The notes under the pieces: model-generated
Told to the model about the DNA's origin: nothing
The model's database searches: none
What the model saw: the letters and a program-made list of their open reading frames with translations, nothing else
Source: Marinoscillum sp040218045
GTDB lineage: Bacteria > Bacteroidota > Bacteroidia > Cytophagales > Cyclobacteriaceae
DNA: 64,000 nt
Direction: 5' to 3'
Assembly (NCBI GenBank): GCA_040218045.1
Contig: JAVJQA010000006.1
Span: 186,001-250,000 of the forward strand
Shown: in pieces, positions 17,579-26,216 of the stretch
Layout: every line of letters starts with the position of its first letter
Numbering within the stretch: position 1 is the first letter of the stretch
Translations under genes and position numbers: made by a program

Positions 17579-18058
17579 TTATTTAATGCTTAGCATCTTT
17601 ACTGCCGTAGCGGCAGCTTCATCTCCTTTATTGCCATGTCGGCCTCCGGCACGATCCATAGCCTGTTTTTGATTATCTGTGGTCAATACACCAAAGATTA
17701 CAGGTTTATCAAATTTCAACCCTACCTCGGTGATTCCATTGGCACATGCCTGACAGATAAAATCAAAATGCTTTGTTTCGCCCTGAATAACGCATCCGAG
17801 TGTAATGACTGCATCAATATCAGTTCGTTTAGCCATCCATTGGGCACCAAGCGTCAGCTCGAAACTTCCGGGCACGTTTGTTCTCTCTATATTTTCTCTG
17901 ACAGCTCCTAATTTGATCAGGGTTTCGAAGGCTCCGGAATAAAGCGCTTCGGTAACCTCCTCATTCCACTCGGAAACCACAATGCCAAATCTCGCACCAG
18001 AAATGTCCTTGATGCCATCTGTTTTATTGTCACTAAGACTTTTTAATGATGTCGCCAT
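17579..18058 (-). CDS. ribH: 6,7-dimethyl-8-ribityllumazine synthase
   Basis: The 159-residue protein matches RibH over its full length: FGIVVSEWNEEVTEAL near the N-terminus, NVPGSFELTLGAQWMAK (substrate binding), ITLGCVIQGETKHFDFIC with the catalytic His, and PVIFGVLTTDN. It condenses the pyrimidine intermediate with dihydroxybutanone phosphate in the penultimate step of riboflavin synthesis. It follows a TPR membrane protein gene in the same direction. A hairpin ends 10 bases before its start codon, which may tune its expression. Confidence 0.95.
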   Translation of the reverse strand: MATSLKSLSDNKTDGIKDISGARFGIVVSEWNEEVTEALYSGAFETLIKLGAVRENIERTNVPGSFELTLGAQWMAKRTDIDAVITLGCVIQGETKHFDFICQACANGITEVGLKFDKPVIFGVLTTDNQKQAMDRAGGRHGNKGDEAAATAVKMLSIK

Positions 18059-18067
18059 AAAAATAAA

Positions 18068-18096
18068 AAGGGGTAAACCTTGCTGGCCAACCCCTT
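18068..18096 (-). terminator. Hairpin with T-rich tail just upstream of ribH
   Basis: On the minus strand AAGGGGT and ACCCCTT form a 7-bp stem around a 15-base loop that may pair further, followed by TTTATTTTT. It resembles a terminator for the upstream TPR gene, but it leaves only about 10 bases before the ribH ATG, so readthrough or attenuation is implied. Confidence 0.5.
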
Positions 18097-18123
18097 AGAT
18101 TTCTTTATTAATGAATTCTAATA

Positions 18124-18825
18124 TTATTCGGCAGCCAGTCCTTGCAATCTGGCCTTATGTTTCTTTGCATCCTGAACCAGTGACGAGTTTGCATACTCAT
18201 CAATGATTTTGCTATAAGCTTCTACTGCTGCTCCAAAGCTACCTGCAGACTCTTGAGCAATGGCCAGTTTGGTAAGGTAAACAGGTGTAAAGTCTTCATT
18301 TGGCTTGTACCCTGCTGCGCTCTCATATGCACTAACCGCTTCGGGGTAATCACCAAGCTCCATATTTGCATCACCGATCAACGCATAAGCTCTTGCTTGT
18401 AGTAAATAGTCACTACTACTAAAATTGTCCAGATATCTGATCGCACTCGAAAAGTCACCCAGTTTCATATAAGTAGCTCCAGCGTAGAAGTTGGAAAGAT
18501 TGGCTGCATCAGTGCCTGAATAGTCTTCAATGATATCCAGGAAACCAAAGTTGATGCCATCTCCATTAAGTGCTTTTCCAAGGCTATCTGCTTCGAAATA
18601 ATAAACCGCCTGGAACATCTCCTTTTGTGCTTCAGTATTTTGGTTGGTGATATAATACTTATACCCCACAAATGCCAAAACAATCAAAGCAAGCACTCCT
18701 CCTATGCCAAAGACAAGGGTTTGGTTTCTCTTACTATTGAAAAACTCCTCTGCTTTGCCAGCCAGCACATCCGGATCTTCTAATATGTCGATCCCCTCTT
18801 CCTTTTTGGTTTTTGTATTAGCCAT
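18124..18825 (-). CDS. YfgM-like single-pass membrane protein with TPR repeats
   Basis: The 233-residue protein has a charged cytoplasmic N-terminus, one membrane helix (about residues 37-58), and a periplasmic part with TPR-like hairpins (GDFSSAIRYLDNF, ALIGDANMELGDYPEAVSAYESA, GSFGAAVEAYSKIID). This matches the YfgM/TPR_21 arrangement; YfgM in E. coli interacts with SecYEG and PpiD. A functional link to the PpiD-like protein elsewhere in this window is possible but inferred. It lies between pdhA and ribH on the same strand. Confidence 0.8.
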   Translation of the reverse strand: MANTKTKKEEGIDILEDPDVLAGKAEEFFNSKRNQTLVFGIGGVLALIVLAFVGYKYYITNQNTEAQKEMFQAVYYFEADSLGKALNGDGINFGFLDIIEDYSGTDAANLSNFYAGATYMKLGDFSSAIRYLDNFSSSDYLLQARAYALIGDANMELGDYPEAVSAYESAAGYKPNEDFTPVYLTKLAIAQESAGSFGAAVEAYSKIIDEYANSSLVQDAKKHKARLQGLAAE

Positions 18826-18869
18826 CTCTCAAATAAAAATTTTAAGGACGCAAAGATATACTTTTTGCA

Positions 18870-19883
18870 TTAATTGGTAATAAATGGATAATTATCTTCT
18901 GCATACACATCCGTGTAGGCGTCTGAGGTAGGAGGGAAGTCTGATTTCTCTGCGAAATCAACACATTCCATCACATCATCCTTTATTTTTTTATCAATTG
19001 CCTTAAGCTTCTCTTCAGTCGCCCACTTCTTCTTTAGTATAACATCTTTAACCTGCTCAATTGGATCTCTCTGCTTGTATTCTTCCAACTCCTCTTTGGT
19101 TCTGTATTTCGCAGGATCGGACATGGAGTGTCCTTTATATCTATAGGTTCTAAATTCCAACAACGTAGGGCCATCACCTTTCCTTGCTCTCTCCGCAGCC
19201 TCGGCTACTGCCTGGTGTACCGCTTCCACGGACATAGCATCTACAGGTGCAGAAGGCATGTCATAGGCCTCACCCAATTTATATAGTTCGGTCACGTTTG
19301 AGGTTCTCTTCACAGAGGTACCCATAGCGTAACCATTGTTTTCTATCACGAAAATCACTGGCAGTTTCATGGTCATGGCCAGGTTGAGTGCTTCATGGAA
19401 AGCACCTTGTCTTACCGCACCATCTCCCATGTAAGTCACACACAGGTTGTCATTGCCTAAATATTTATCAGCAAAAGCAATTCCTGTTCCCAGAGGTATC
19501 TGACCGCCCACGATTCCATGTCCACCAAAGAACCCATTCTCTTTGTCAAACATGTGCATGGAGCCACCTTTTCCCTTGGAAATTCCCGTCACTTTGCCAT
19601 AAAGCTCAGCCATGATGGCTTTGGGGTCGCTACCAAGAGCAATTGGGTGCGCATGATCTCTGTAAGCAGTAATGTATTTGTCACCTTTTTTGAGCGCAGA
19701 AACTGCACCAGATACGCAAGCCTCCTGACCAATATACAAGTGGCAGAATCCTCGAATCTTTTGCTGGCCATAGAGCTGACCGGCTTTCTCCTCAAACCTT
19801 CTCATGAACTGCATGGACTCAAACCACTCCATGTACTGTTCTTTGCTAAATTCTTCCTTTTTTGTCTTCGATTTGGCTGCCAT
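18870..19883 (-). CDS. pdhA: Pyruvate dehydrogenase E1 component, alpha subunit
   Basis: I take the ATG at 19883 (MAAKSKTKKEEF); another ATG is two codons earlier. The roughly 337-residue protein has RGFCHLYIGQEACVSG near residue 45, AYRDHAHPIALG, the phosphate-binding GGSMHMFD, and the thiamine diphosphate motif GDGAVRQGAFHEALNLA followed by VIFVIENNGYAMGT. It forms the decarboxylating E1 heterotetramer with a beta subunit. The beta subunit, E2 and E3 are not adjacent here. It is divergent from recF. Confidence 0.93.
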   Translation of the reverse strand: MAAKSKTKKEEFSKEQYMEWFESMQFMRRFEEKAGQLYGQQKIRGFCHLYIGQEACVSGAVSALKKGDKYITAYRDHAHPIALGSDPKAIMAELYGKVTGISKGKGGSMHMFDKENGFFGGHGIVGGQIPLGTGIAFADKYLGNDNLCVTYMGDGAVRQGAFHEALNLAMTMKLPVIFVIENNGYAMGTSVKRTSNVTELYKLGEAYDMPSAPVDAMSVEAVHQAVAEAAERARKGDGPTLLEFRTYRYKGHSMSDPAKYRTKEELEEYKQRDPIEQVKDVILKKKWATEEKLKAIDKKIKDDVMECVDFAEKSDFPPTSDAYTDVYAEDNYPFITN

Positions 19884-19909
19884 GTGCAAATAAGCTTTCT
19901 TTCAATGAT

Positions 19910-19917
19910 TAGTTTTG
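19910..19917 (+). promoter_or_regulatory. Candidate -7 element for recF
   Basis: TAGTTTTG matches TAnnTTTG and is 61 bases before the recF ATG at 19978, in the pdhA/recF divergent gap. No good -33 box is seen. Confidence 0.35.
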
Positions 19918-19977
19918 CGCCTTCAGTACCCTTCAAGCCTTGCGAAATTAACCGAAAAAGGCCTTGCTGCAAAATCT

Positions 19978-21075
19978 ATGAAGCTCATTAGTCTTAAACT
20001 CACTCATTTTAAAAACTACGAGAGTCTGGATATCGGATTTTCAGCAGGAATCAACTGCATAGTGGGTAAGAATGGGATGGGCAAAACCAATCTTCTGGAC
20101 GCCCTGCACTACATTTCTATGACCAGGAGTGCACTGAACACTGTAGATCAACAAAACATCGCCTATGAGCAATTATTTTTTGCCATCAATGGCAAAGTGG
20201 ACATGGCTGGAAAACAAAAGTCTGTGAATTGCTATTTTGAACAGGGTAAAAAAAAGATTCTGAAAGTTGAAGGTAAGGAACTTGAGAAATTAAGTGATCA
20301 CATTGGCAACTTCCCAAGTGTGCTGATCACACCGGACGATACTGAGATCATCAAGGAAGGGAGTGAAGTCAGGAGGAAATTTTTTGATAGCGTAATCTCA
20401 CAACACGATCGTGACTATCTGGAAGCGCTGATGGCCATGCAGCGCTTGCTTAAGCAACGGAATAGCTTCCTCAAACAAAATGACGGCCGTAGGAATATTG
20501 ATAAAAACCTGATCACGGTGTATGATGAATCCCTGATCCCTCTTTTTAAATCAGTGGCTGGCAAACGAGAAATTTTTCTTAAAGATTTCTCGCCTTATTT
20601 CTCAGAAAACTACGCTCAGATCTTTGAGGGAAATGAGCTGGCAACCATTGAATACCGGTCTCCAGTGCTTGCGGGTAATTTTGAAAAAACTTACAAAGAG
20701 TCACTTGAAAAGGATATTATACTCCAGCGTACCTCAATGGGTGCACATAAAGACGATTATGTGTTTAAGCTGAATCAAAGGCCAATAAAGAAGTTTGGCT
20801 CTCAAGGACAACAAAAGTCATTTATCATTGCACTCAAACTGGCCGAATACGACTATCTGAAAAGTCTGAAGGGGTTTAGTCCGCTACTATTGCTGGATGA
20901 TATCTTTGACAAACTGGATGACGAACGAATCCAAAGGTTGGTAGAATTGCTGACCGACGCTAAAAGATTCTCACAAATATTTATCACAGATGCACGTGCC
21001 GAGCGATCAAGGCAATATTTTGAAGCCGAGAAAGACGTTAGTTTTTACGAAATTGAAGAGGGGAAAATAGTATGA
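19978..21075 (+). CDS. recF: DNA replication/repair protein RecF
   Basis: The start at 19978 gives MKLISLKLTHFKNY, the usual RecF beginning; the frame is open further upstream to 19915 without family similarity. The 365-residue protein has a Walker A motif GKNGMGKT (residues 30-37), the ABC-type signature region FGSQGQQKSF and a Walker B LLLLDDIFDKLD. RecF with RecO and RecR loads RecA at single-strand gaps. The stop overlaps the next ATG (ATGA), so the DUF721 gene is translationally coupled. Confidence 0.95.
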   Translation: MKLISLKLTHFKNYESLDIGFSAGINCIVGKNGMGKTNLLDALHYISMTRSALNTVDQQNIAYEQLFFAINGKVDMAGKQKSVNCYFEQGKKKILKVEGKELEKLSDHIGNFPSVLITPDDTEIIKEGSEVRRKFFDSVISQHDRDYLEALMAMQRLLKQRNSFLKQNDGRRNIDKNLITVYDESLIPLFKSVAGKREIFLKDFSPYFSENYAQIFEGNELATIEYRSPVLAGNFEKTYKESLEKDIILQRTSMGAHKDDYVFKLNQRPIKKFGSQGQQKSFIIALKLAEYDYLKSLKGFSPLLLLDDIFDKLDDERIQRLVELLTDAKRFSQIFITDARAERSRQYFEAEKDVSFYEIEEGKIV

Positions 21076-21359
21076 CAGACGATCAAAACAATTCATTTAC
21101 CAACGCTTTTCGCCAATTCTTGAAAAACGAAAAACTTGACGACAAATACCGGGAGAAGTTATTATTCGAGTCGTGGGAGTCTCTGGTGGGCAAACCAATC
21201 GCCAATCGTACGTCTGGACTGTTTATCAAGGATAAAATTCTTTTTGTGAAACTAACCTCTGCCCCATTGAAGCAAGAGCTCAACAATCACAAGCAAAAAG
21301 TAATTGACCTGTTGCAAAAAGACTTTGGGGACTTGTATAATGATATCCGTTTTATTTAG
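21072..21359 (+). CDS. DUF721 domain protein
   Basis: The 95-residue protein overlaps recF by 4 bases. It has the DUF721 pattern with a short N-terminal helix, WESLVGKPIANRT, and a C-terminal segment LFVKLTSAPLKQEL. DUF721 proteins are small, often basic, and commonly found next to recF or dnaA-region genes, which suggests nucleic-acid work, but no defined function is established to my knowledge. The stop overlaps the 3' end of the convergent DUF6048 gene by 8 bases. Confidence 0.88.
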   Translation: MTDDQNNSFTNAFRQFLKNEKLDDKYREKLLFESWESLVGKPIANRTSGLFIKDKILFVKLTSAPLKQELNNHKQKVIDLLQKDFGDLYNDIRFI

Positions 21360-22107
21360 GTGTCACCTCAGGAGCAGGAAACTTTTCACGCCATTGAAAA
21401 GCCCAACCGACATAATAATTGAATTGTACTCCTGTATTGTCCTCATATGGCCCGAATCCAGGAACGTCATAAGGTGCGAAACCATCGATCCCCTTGACAG
21501 TGCGGAAGATTTTGTAGCGAACGGTGTACCCCATGTATAGATTTTTCCACACCTTGGCATTGAGGCCTACAGTCATTTCCATCCACCGAGCACGTAGTTC
21601 ATCATTGGCTTCAAATACAGGATAATTCCCAAAAAAATTGTCATTCGGAACGAAGTAAATCCAATCGCTAAACCGGGACTGTCCATATCTTAGCCCAAAA
21701 GTGAGCGAGTGCCCTTTAGTGTTGCTTTTTAGAAAATTGACTTCAGGGCCCATGGTCCAGTACCAACCCTGGTTGTGATAATCAAAAGTTTCTCCCCGGT
21801 TGGTCTTCTGAGTACCGTATTCCACTGCAAAAAAGTATTGATCAAAATCCATAGATGCCTGAAATGCTTGTCCGGATCGATTTTCACTAAAGAGTGTAGC
21901 ACCCAAAGGAATAAAGTCATAGCTCAATTTGACCATAGAAGGTCTAAAATCCCGTGGTTCCTTGGGCTCGTTGCGCTCGTCCTGCATGGTAGTAGCACGA
22001 GCCTTGCTGGCTACCTGATTTCCCAGTTGCTGGCCAGGTCGCTGACCAAAGGCAGAAAAACCCAAACCCACCAAAACGAGAATAGCTATGTTTTTCAAGA
22101 CCCCCAT
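21352..22107 (-). CDS. DUF6048 family outer-membrane-type protein
   Basis: The start at 22107 (MGVLKNIAILVLVGLG) gives a signal peptide ending near FSAFGQ; the frame extends to 22125 inside the neighbour. The 251-residue protein continues with a charged linker (about residues 20-55) and then repeated amphipathic strands with aromatic girdle residues (WYWTMGPEVNF, GYTVRYKIF, YYVGWAFQW), as expected for a small beta-barrel. I recognise it as the DUF6048 type, which in Bacteroidota pairs with DUF6452, as it does here. No function is established. Confidence 0.75.
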   Translation of the reverse strand: MGVLKNIAILVLVGLGFSAFGQRPGQQLGNQVASKARATTMQDERNEPKEPRDFRPSMVKLSYDFIPLGATLFSENRSGQAFQASMDFDQYFFAVEYGTQKTNRGETFDYHNQGWYWTMGPEVNFLKSNTKGHSLTFGLRYGQSRFSDWIYFVPNDNFFGNYPVFEANDELRARWMEMTVGLNAKVWKNLYMGYTVRYKIFRTVKGIDGFAPYDVPGFGPYEDNTGVQFNYYVGWAFQWREKFPAPEVTPK

Positions 22108-22108
22108 G

Positions 22109-22555
22109 TCAGAAATACACCTCAAGGTTAGTTGGCACCGCTAAATCCAAAACCTTATTCACAACAACCACTGAATCAAACTCCTCGCTATATGCAGTAT
22201 CTAGTTTGTAGCTGTACACGGGAACACAATCATCATAGTAGATTCTCAAATGGGGTGTGTATTCAAGGGTTAATAAGTATTCCAGAGTGTCCATGGTAAA
22301 CTGATAGGTGATTTGCTCAGTTTGGGACTGGAGTGGCAGACCGATGGAACTTATGGTATCGCCACGCAGGCTGGTATCAGTGAAATTGAAAACATCAATC
22401 TGTGTGATTGCTACTTCCCTTTCATTTTCCACCGTATCAATAGAGTAAAATCTCACAATAGCCGAATCACGGCTCGACTCAAGGTCGCAATCCTTGATTT
22501 CCTGGCAGCTAATCAATAACCAAACACCTATAACAATGACAAAACCGGTCCTCAT
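22109..22555 (-). CDS. DUF6452 family lipoprotein
   Basis: The 148-residue protein starts MRTGFVIVIGVWLLISC, a clear lipoprotein signal peptide with Cys at 17. The body is rich in beta strands (FYSIDTVENEREVAITQIDVF, YLLTLEYTPHLRIYYDD) with a second Cys near the middle. It matches the DUF6452 pattern and directly precedes the DUF6048 gene; the stop of one and the start of the other are practically adjacent. The pair is likely co-translated and both products reach the outer envelope. Function unknown. Confidence 0.75.
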   Translation of the reverse strand: MRTGFVIVIGVWLLISCQEIKDCDLESSRDSAIVRFYSIDTVENEREVAITQIDVFNFTDTSLRGDTISSIGLPLQSQTEQITYQFTMDTLEYLLTLEYTPHLRIYYDDCVPVYSYKLDTAYSEEFDSVVVVNKVLDLAVPTNLEVYF

Positions 22556-22678
22556 ATTTTCAGAATGGGCGTAAAGTTATAATAACCATCAAGGATTGAA
22601 CTTATTATAGGTATGAATTTGTATATCTTCCAGTGAACCCCGTTCATCATTGGTTTTTCTTCAATTAAACACAAGAAG

Positions 22679-22709
22679 TTTACTATTGCTCAATATGGGG
22701 TTAGCTTTG
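22679..22709 (+). promoter_or_regulatory. Candidate promoter for the rimO-bshC operon
   Basis: TAGCTTTG (22702-22709) matches TAnnTTTG exactly, with TTTA (22679-22682) 19 bases upstream as a near-match to the -33 box. It lies 22 bases before the rimO GTG and would drive rimO, bshC, the cyclo-ligase and ypdA. Confidence 0.5.
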
Positions 22710-22731
22710 CAGATTGATTAAGTGAAAGCAA

Positions 22732-24054
22732 GTGAAGACAAAAGGATTAAAAAAAGATAAGGTCAATATAGTAACTCTTGGATGTTCTAAAAACCTGGTG
22801 GACTCGGAAGTAATGCTCACGCAACTGAAGGGAAACCAGATAGACGTAACCCATGAATCTGTAAAAGATGACTCCAACATCGTGATCATCAATACCTGCG
22901 GGTTCATAGATAATGCCAAGCAAGAGTCTATTGACACCATCCTCAGATATGTGGATGCCAAAGAAGAGGGGCTGGTGGAGAAAGTCTATGTGACGGGCTG
23001 TCTTTCGCAGCGGTACCGGGAAGATCTTCAAACAGAAATTCCGCAGGTAGATGCCTGGTTTGGTACCATGGAGCTGCCACTGTTACTCAAAAAGTTCAAT
23101 GCTGATTATAAACACGAGCTTTTAGGAGAGAGAATTACCACCACCGATCGTCACTATGCTTATTTGAAAATCTCAGAAGGCTGTGACCGACCATGTAGTT
23201 TTTGTGCGATACCGATTATGCGTGGCAAGCATGTTTCCAAACCCTTGGAACAAATAGTGCTGGAAGCGTCATCACTGGTCAGGAATGGCACCAAAGAGAT
23301 TCTTTTGATCGCACAGGATTCTACCTATTACGGGCTGGATATTTATAAAAAGAGAAACCTGGCAGAGCTACTTGAAAGACTGTCAGATGTGGATGGGCTG
23401 GAATGGATCCGTTTGCATTATGCTTTCCCAACAGGCTTTCCAGAAGATATTCTCGATGTGATGGCAAGCAAAAGCAACATCTGTAATTACCTGGACATTC
23501 CGCTTCAGCACGGAAGTACTGAGATGCTCAAGTTGATGAGAAGAGGAACCACGCGAGAGAAAACAGAACAACTGCTCAGTACCATTCGAGAAAAAGTACC
23601 GGGAATTGCCATTAGGACTACACTTATAGCGGGGCATCCCGGAGAAACGGAACGAGAATTTGAAGATATGCTCGATTTTGTTGAAAAATCACGATTTGAA
23701 CGGCTTGGCATATTTCCATATTCACATGAGGATAATACCCATGCGTATTCAATGGAAGACAATGTGCCTGAAGAAGTTAAACTTCAGCGTGCTGAACGCG
23801 TTATGGAGTTACAAGAATCAATTTCTGAAGAAATCAACAGCCAAAAAGTAGGACAAACTTTCAAAGTACTAATAGACAGAAAAGAAGGTGGTCAGTTTAT
23901 CGGGAGAACCGAGCACGACTCACCTGAAGTAGACAATGAAGTACTAATCGATGCAAGCGAACATTATTTGCGTGTTGGTGACTTTGTCAATATTGAAATA
24001 GAATCTGCTACAGCTTTTGATCTCTATGGAAAACCAGTAAAAATATCTAATTGA
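22732..24054 (+). CDS. rimO: Ribosomal protein S12 methylthiotransferase
   Basis: The 440-residue protein starts with GTG. It has the three expected domains: UPF0004 at the N-terminus (TLGCSKNLVDSE, NTCGFI, TGCLSQRY giving three cluster cysteines), a radical SAM core (ISEGCDRPCSFCAIPIMRG, CxxxCxxC), and a C-terminal TRAM domain from about residue 375. RimO attaches a methylthio group to Asp of ribosomal protein S12. It is the first gene of a tight operon; its TGA overlaps a possible TTG start of bshC. Confidence 0.95.
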   Translation: MKTKGLKKDKVNIVTLGCSKNLVDSEVMLTQLKGNQIDVTHESVKDDSNIVIINTCGFIDNAKQESIDTILRYVDAKEEGLVEKVYVTGCLSQRYREDLQTEIPQVDAWFGTMELPLLLKKFNADYKHELLGERITTTDRHYAYLKISEGCDRPCSFCAIPIMRGKHVSKPLEQIVLEASSLVRNGTKEILLIAQDSTYYGLDIYKKRNLAELLERLSDVDGLEWIRLHYAFPTGFPEDILDVMASKSNICNYLDIPLQHGSTEMLKLMRRGTTREKTEQLLSTIREKVPGIAIRTTLIAGHPGETEREFEDMLDFVEKSRFERLGIFPYSHEDNTHAYSMEDNVPEEVKLQRAERVMELQESISEEINSQKVGQTFKVLIDRKEGGQFIGRTEHDSPEVDNEVLIDASEHYLRVGDFVNIEIESATAFDLYGKPVKISN

Positions 24055-24080
24055 AAACAGCCACATCTGGAAGTACACAA

Positions 24081-25640
24081 ATGAGATTAGAACAAGTCAA
24101 CCTTGACGAAACGGAGTGTTTTTCTCCTCTTTTTCTAGATTACATTGCTCAAAAGGAATCACTCAAGCCTTTTTATAATACTTTTCCATCTTTAGATAAT
24201 TTTGGAGAACTGATCAATCAGAGGAAGTTATCCGAAGATCACAGAGCTATTTTGGTTCATGTATTGACGCGTCAGTATGGCCCACTGGAAACTCATGATG
24301 CGGTAGACTTTAATATTCATAGTCTGGCCAACAAAAAGACGTTTACGGTGACTACTGGTCACCAGCTCAACATTTTCACAGGCCCACTTTATTTTATCTA
24401 TAAAATAATCACAGTCATCAATGCTTGCAAAGCTCTAAAAGCAAAGTACCCGGATTACCATTTTGTGCCGGTTTATTGGATGGCAAGTGAAGACCATGAT
24501 TTGGAAGAAATCAGTCACTTTTATCTGTTTGGAAACAAGTATGAGTGGAAGACTGATCAAACAGGCCCTGTAGGCCGAATGAAGCCGCATTCTCTCAATA
24601 GCGTGATCGATCAGCTGCCCGAGTCGGCACCACTTTTTGAGCAAGCTTACCTGGATCATGACACATTGGCCAATGCCGTACGGTATTACGTAAATGAACT
24701 CTTCGGGGACCAGGGCCTCGTGGTTGTAGATGCTGACAATGACAAGTTAAAGCGACTTTTTGCCCCAGTTATAGAAAAGGAGATTTTTGAGAACCAGTCC
24801 AATGTGCTGGTGGATCAAAAGTCTAAAGAACTTGATGCTGCGGGATATAAGAACCAGGCATTCTCAAGAGAGATTAATTTCTTCTACATGGTAAATGGGT
24901 TACGGGAGCGCATTGTCAGGGAAGGTGATCGTTTTAAGGTCTTAAATACTGAAAAGGAATTTTCTCCTGGTGAAATGGAAGCACTTATTCATAGCTCACC
25001 GGAGTGCTTCAGCCCCAATGTAATCCTCCGACCACTCTATCAGGAAACGATTCTTCCAAACCTGGCCTACTGTGGAGGGCCTGCTGAAATAGCTTATTGG
25101 CTTCAGCTAAAAGAAATCTTTGATCATTACAAGACACCATTTCCAGCCCTCATGCCGCGTGTGTTTGGAATGGTGGTCAATAAGGCTACAGAGAAAAAAG
25201 TAGACAAGCTCAAGCTAACCAGCAAGGACTTGTTTAAAAGTGCTCACAAACTCAAAGAAGAGTACTTGCGCAAACATGGCGAGAATGGAATCGGGCTGGA
25301 AGAGGAGCGAAAAGAATTGGCTCAACTGTTTGAAAAAATCAAAACCAAAGCTTCAGAAATCGATGGATCGCTCACCGGATTTATAGGTGCAGAAGGTTCA
25401 AAAAGCTTCAAATCGCTGGAGAATATCTCCAGGAGATTGAAAAAAGCCGAAGAGCAAAACAATGAAACGGCAATGTCGCAAATAGACAACGTAAAGGAAA
25501 AACTATTTCCTAATGGCAACCTGCAAGAACGACACGATAATTTCTTAAATTTCTATCTGAATCATCCAGGGTTTATCAAAGAGCTAATGGAAAAATTTGA
25601 TGCCTTCGACTTTCGCTTCCATGTATTGCATGATGCCTAA
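24081..25640 (+). CDS. bshC: Bacillithiol biosynthesis cysteine-adding enzyme BshC
   Basis: The 519-residue protein starts at ATG 24081 (MRLEQVNLDETECFS); an alternative TTG at 24051 overlaps the rimO stop as TTGA and would add 10 residues. The BshC core is recognisable from TVTTGHQLNIFTGPLYFIYK, YWMASEDHDLEEI, PNVILRPLYQE and YCGGPAEIAYW, with a C-terminal coiled coil (about residues 370-470). BshC adds cysteine to GlcN-malate to make bacillithiol. Neighbouring ypdA-type reductase supports the call. No bshA or bshB is in the window. Confidence 0.95.
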   Translation: MRLEQVNLDETECFSPLFLDYIAQKESLKPFYNTFPSLDNFGELINQRKLSEDHRAILVHVLTRQYGPLETHDAVDFNIHSLANKKTFTVTTGHQLNIFTGPLYFIYKIITVINACKALKAKYPDYHFVPVYWMASEDHDLEEISHFYLFGNKYEWKTDQTGPVGRMKPHSLNSVIDQLPESAPLFEQAYLDHDTLANAVRYYVNELFGDQGLVVVDADNDKLKRLFAPVIEKEIFENQSNVLVDQKSKELDAAGYKNQAFSREINFFYMVNGLRERIVREGDRFKVLNTEKEFSPGEMEALIHSSPECFSPNVILRPLYQETILPNLAYCGGPAEIAYWLQLKEIFDHYKTPFPALMPRVFGMVVNKATEKKVDKLKLTSKDLFKSAHKLKEEYLRKHGENGIGLEEERKELAQLFEKIKTKASEIDGSLTGFIGAEGSKSFKSLENISRRLKKAEEQNNETAMSQIDNVKEKLFPNGNLQERHDNFLNFYLNHPGFIKELMEKFDAFDFRFHVLHDA

Positions 25641-26216
25641 ATGTCTGACGCCAAGTCCAAAATAAGAAAAGGAGTCCTATTTAATCGCCGGTTACTGAGC
25701 AAGGAGGTCTTTCTCCAACGAAACGAGCAGGTGATCAGTCACGCGCTGACACTCATCAAAAGTGAAAATATCTCTAGCATTCATTGTTTCCTGCCCATTC
25801 AGAGAAATCATGAGGTAGATACCTGGCCATTGATCAAAACCCTGGTAGGGTTGGATAAACAAGTCGTGGTTTCTGCTACCGATTTCGAAACCGAAACTAT
25901 GTCGCACTTCCAGTATGCAGATACTTTGGTTTTTGAAAATGACCGGTTTGGCATTCCGACTCCCGTATCAGGCGTTTCCGCTATCCTTAGTGAACTTGAC
26001 GCAGTACTAATCCCATTGCTGGCCGCTGATAAATTAGGCAATAGGATCGGCTATGGCAAAGGTTATTATGACAGAATGCTAACAGAAATGCCCCTTGATG
26101 TGTTGAAAGTGGGAATAACCCTTGGGTCGCTTTTTGATGAGTTTATTTTTGTTGAGCCCCACGACATTGGCCTTGATTACATCATCACCCCAAATGAAAC
26201 AGTTAAATGCAACTAG
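25641..26216 (+). CDS. 5-formyltetrahydrofolate cyclo-ligase
   Basis: The 191-residue protein starts directly after the bshC stop (TAA then ATG). It has the family motifs SKIRKGVLFNRRLLS near the N-terminus, FLPIQRNHEVDT, and the nucleotide-binding end GNRIGYGKGYYDRML around residue 135. It converts 5-formyl-THF to 5,10-methenyl-THF using ATP, recovering an inhibitory folate form. Its place between two bacillithiol genes seems to reflect operon packing; I see no direct chemical link. Confidence 0.92.
   Translation: MSDAKSKIRKGVLFNRRLLSKEVFLQRNEQVISHALTLIKSENISSIHCFLPIQRNHEVDTWPLIKTLVGLDKQVVVSATDFETETMSHFQYADTLVFENDRFGIPTPVSGVSAILSELDAVLIPLLAADKLGNRIGYGKGYYDRMLTEMPLDVLKVGITLGSLFDEFIFVEPHDIGLDYIITPNETVKCN

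Noticed and set aside
18059..18123. FMN riboswitch in front of ribH
   Set aside because: The gap is 65 bases and contains one simple stem; the FMN element needs about 140 bases and several helices.
19518..19991. 157-codon plus-strand frame opposite pdhA
   Set aside because: It is antisense to well-conserved thiamine diphosphate motifs and has no recognisable product.
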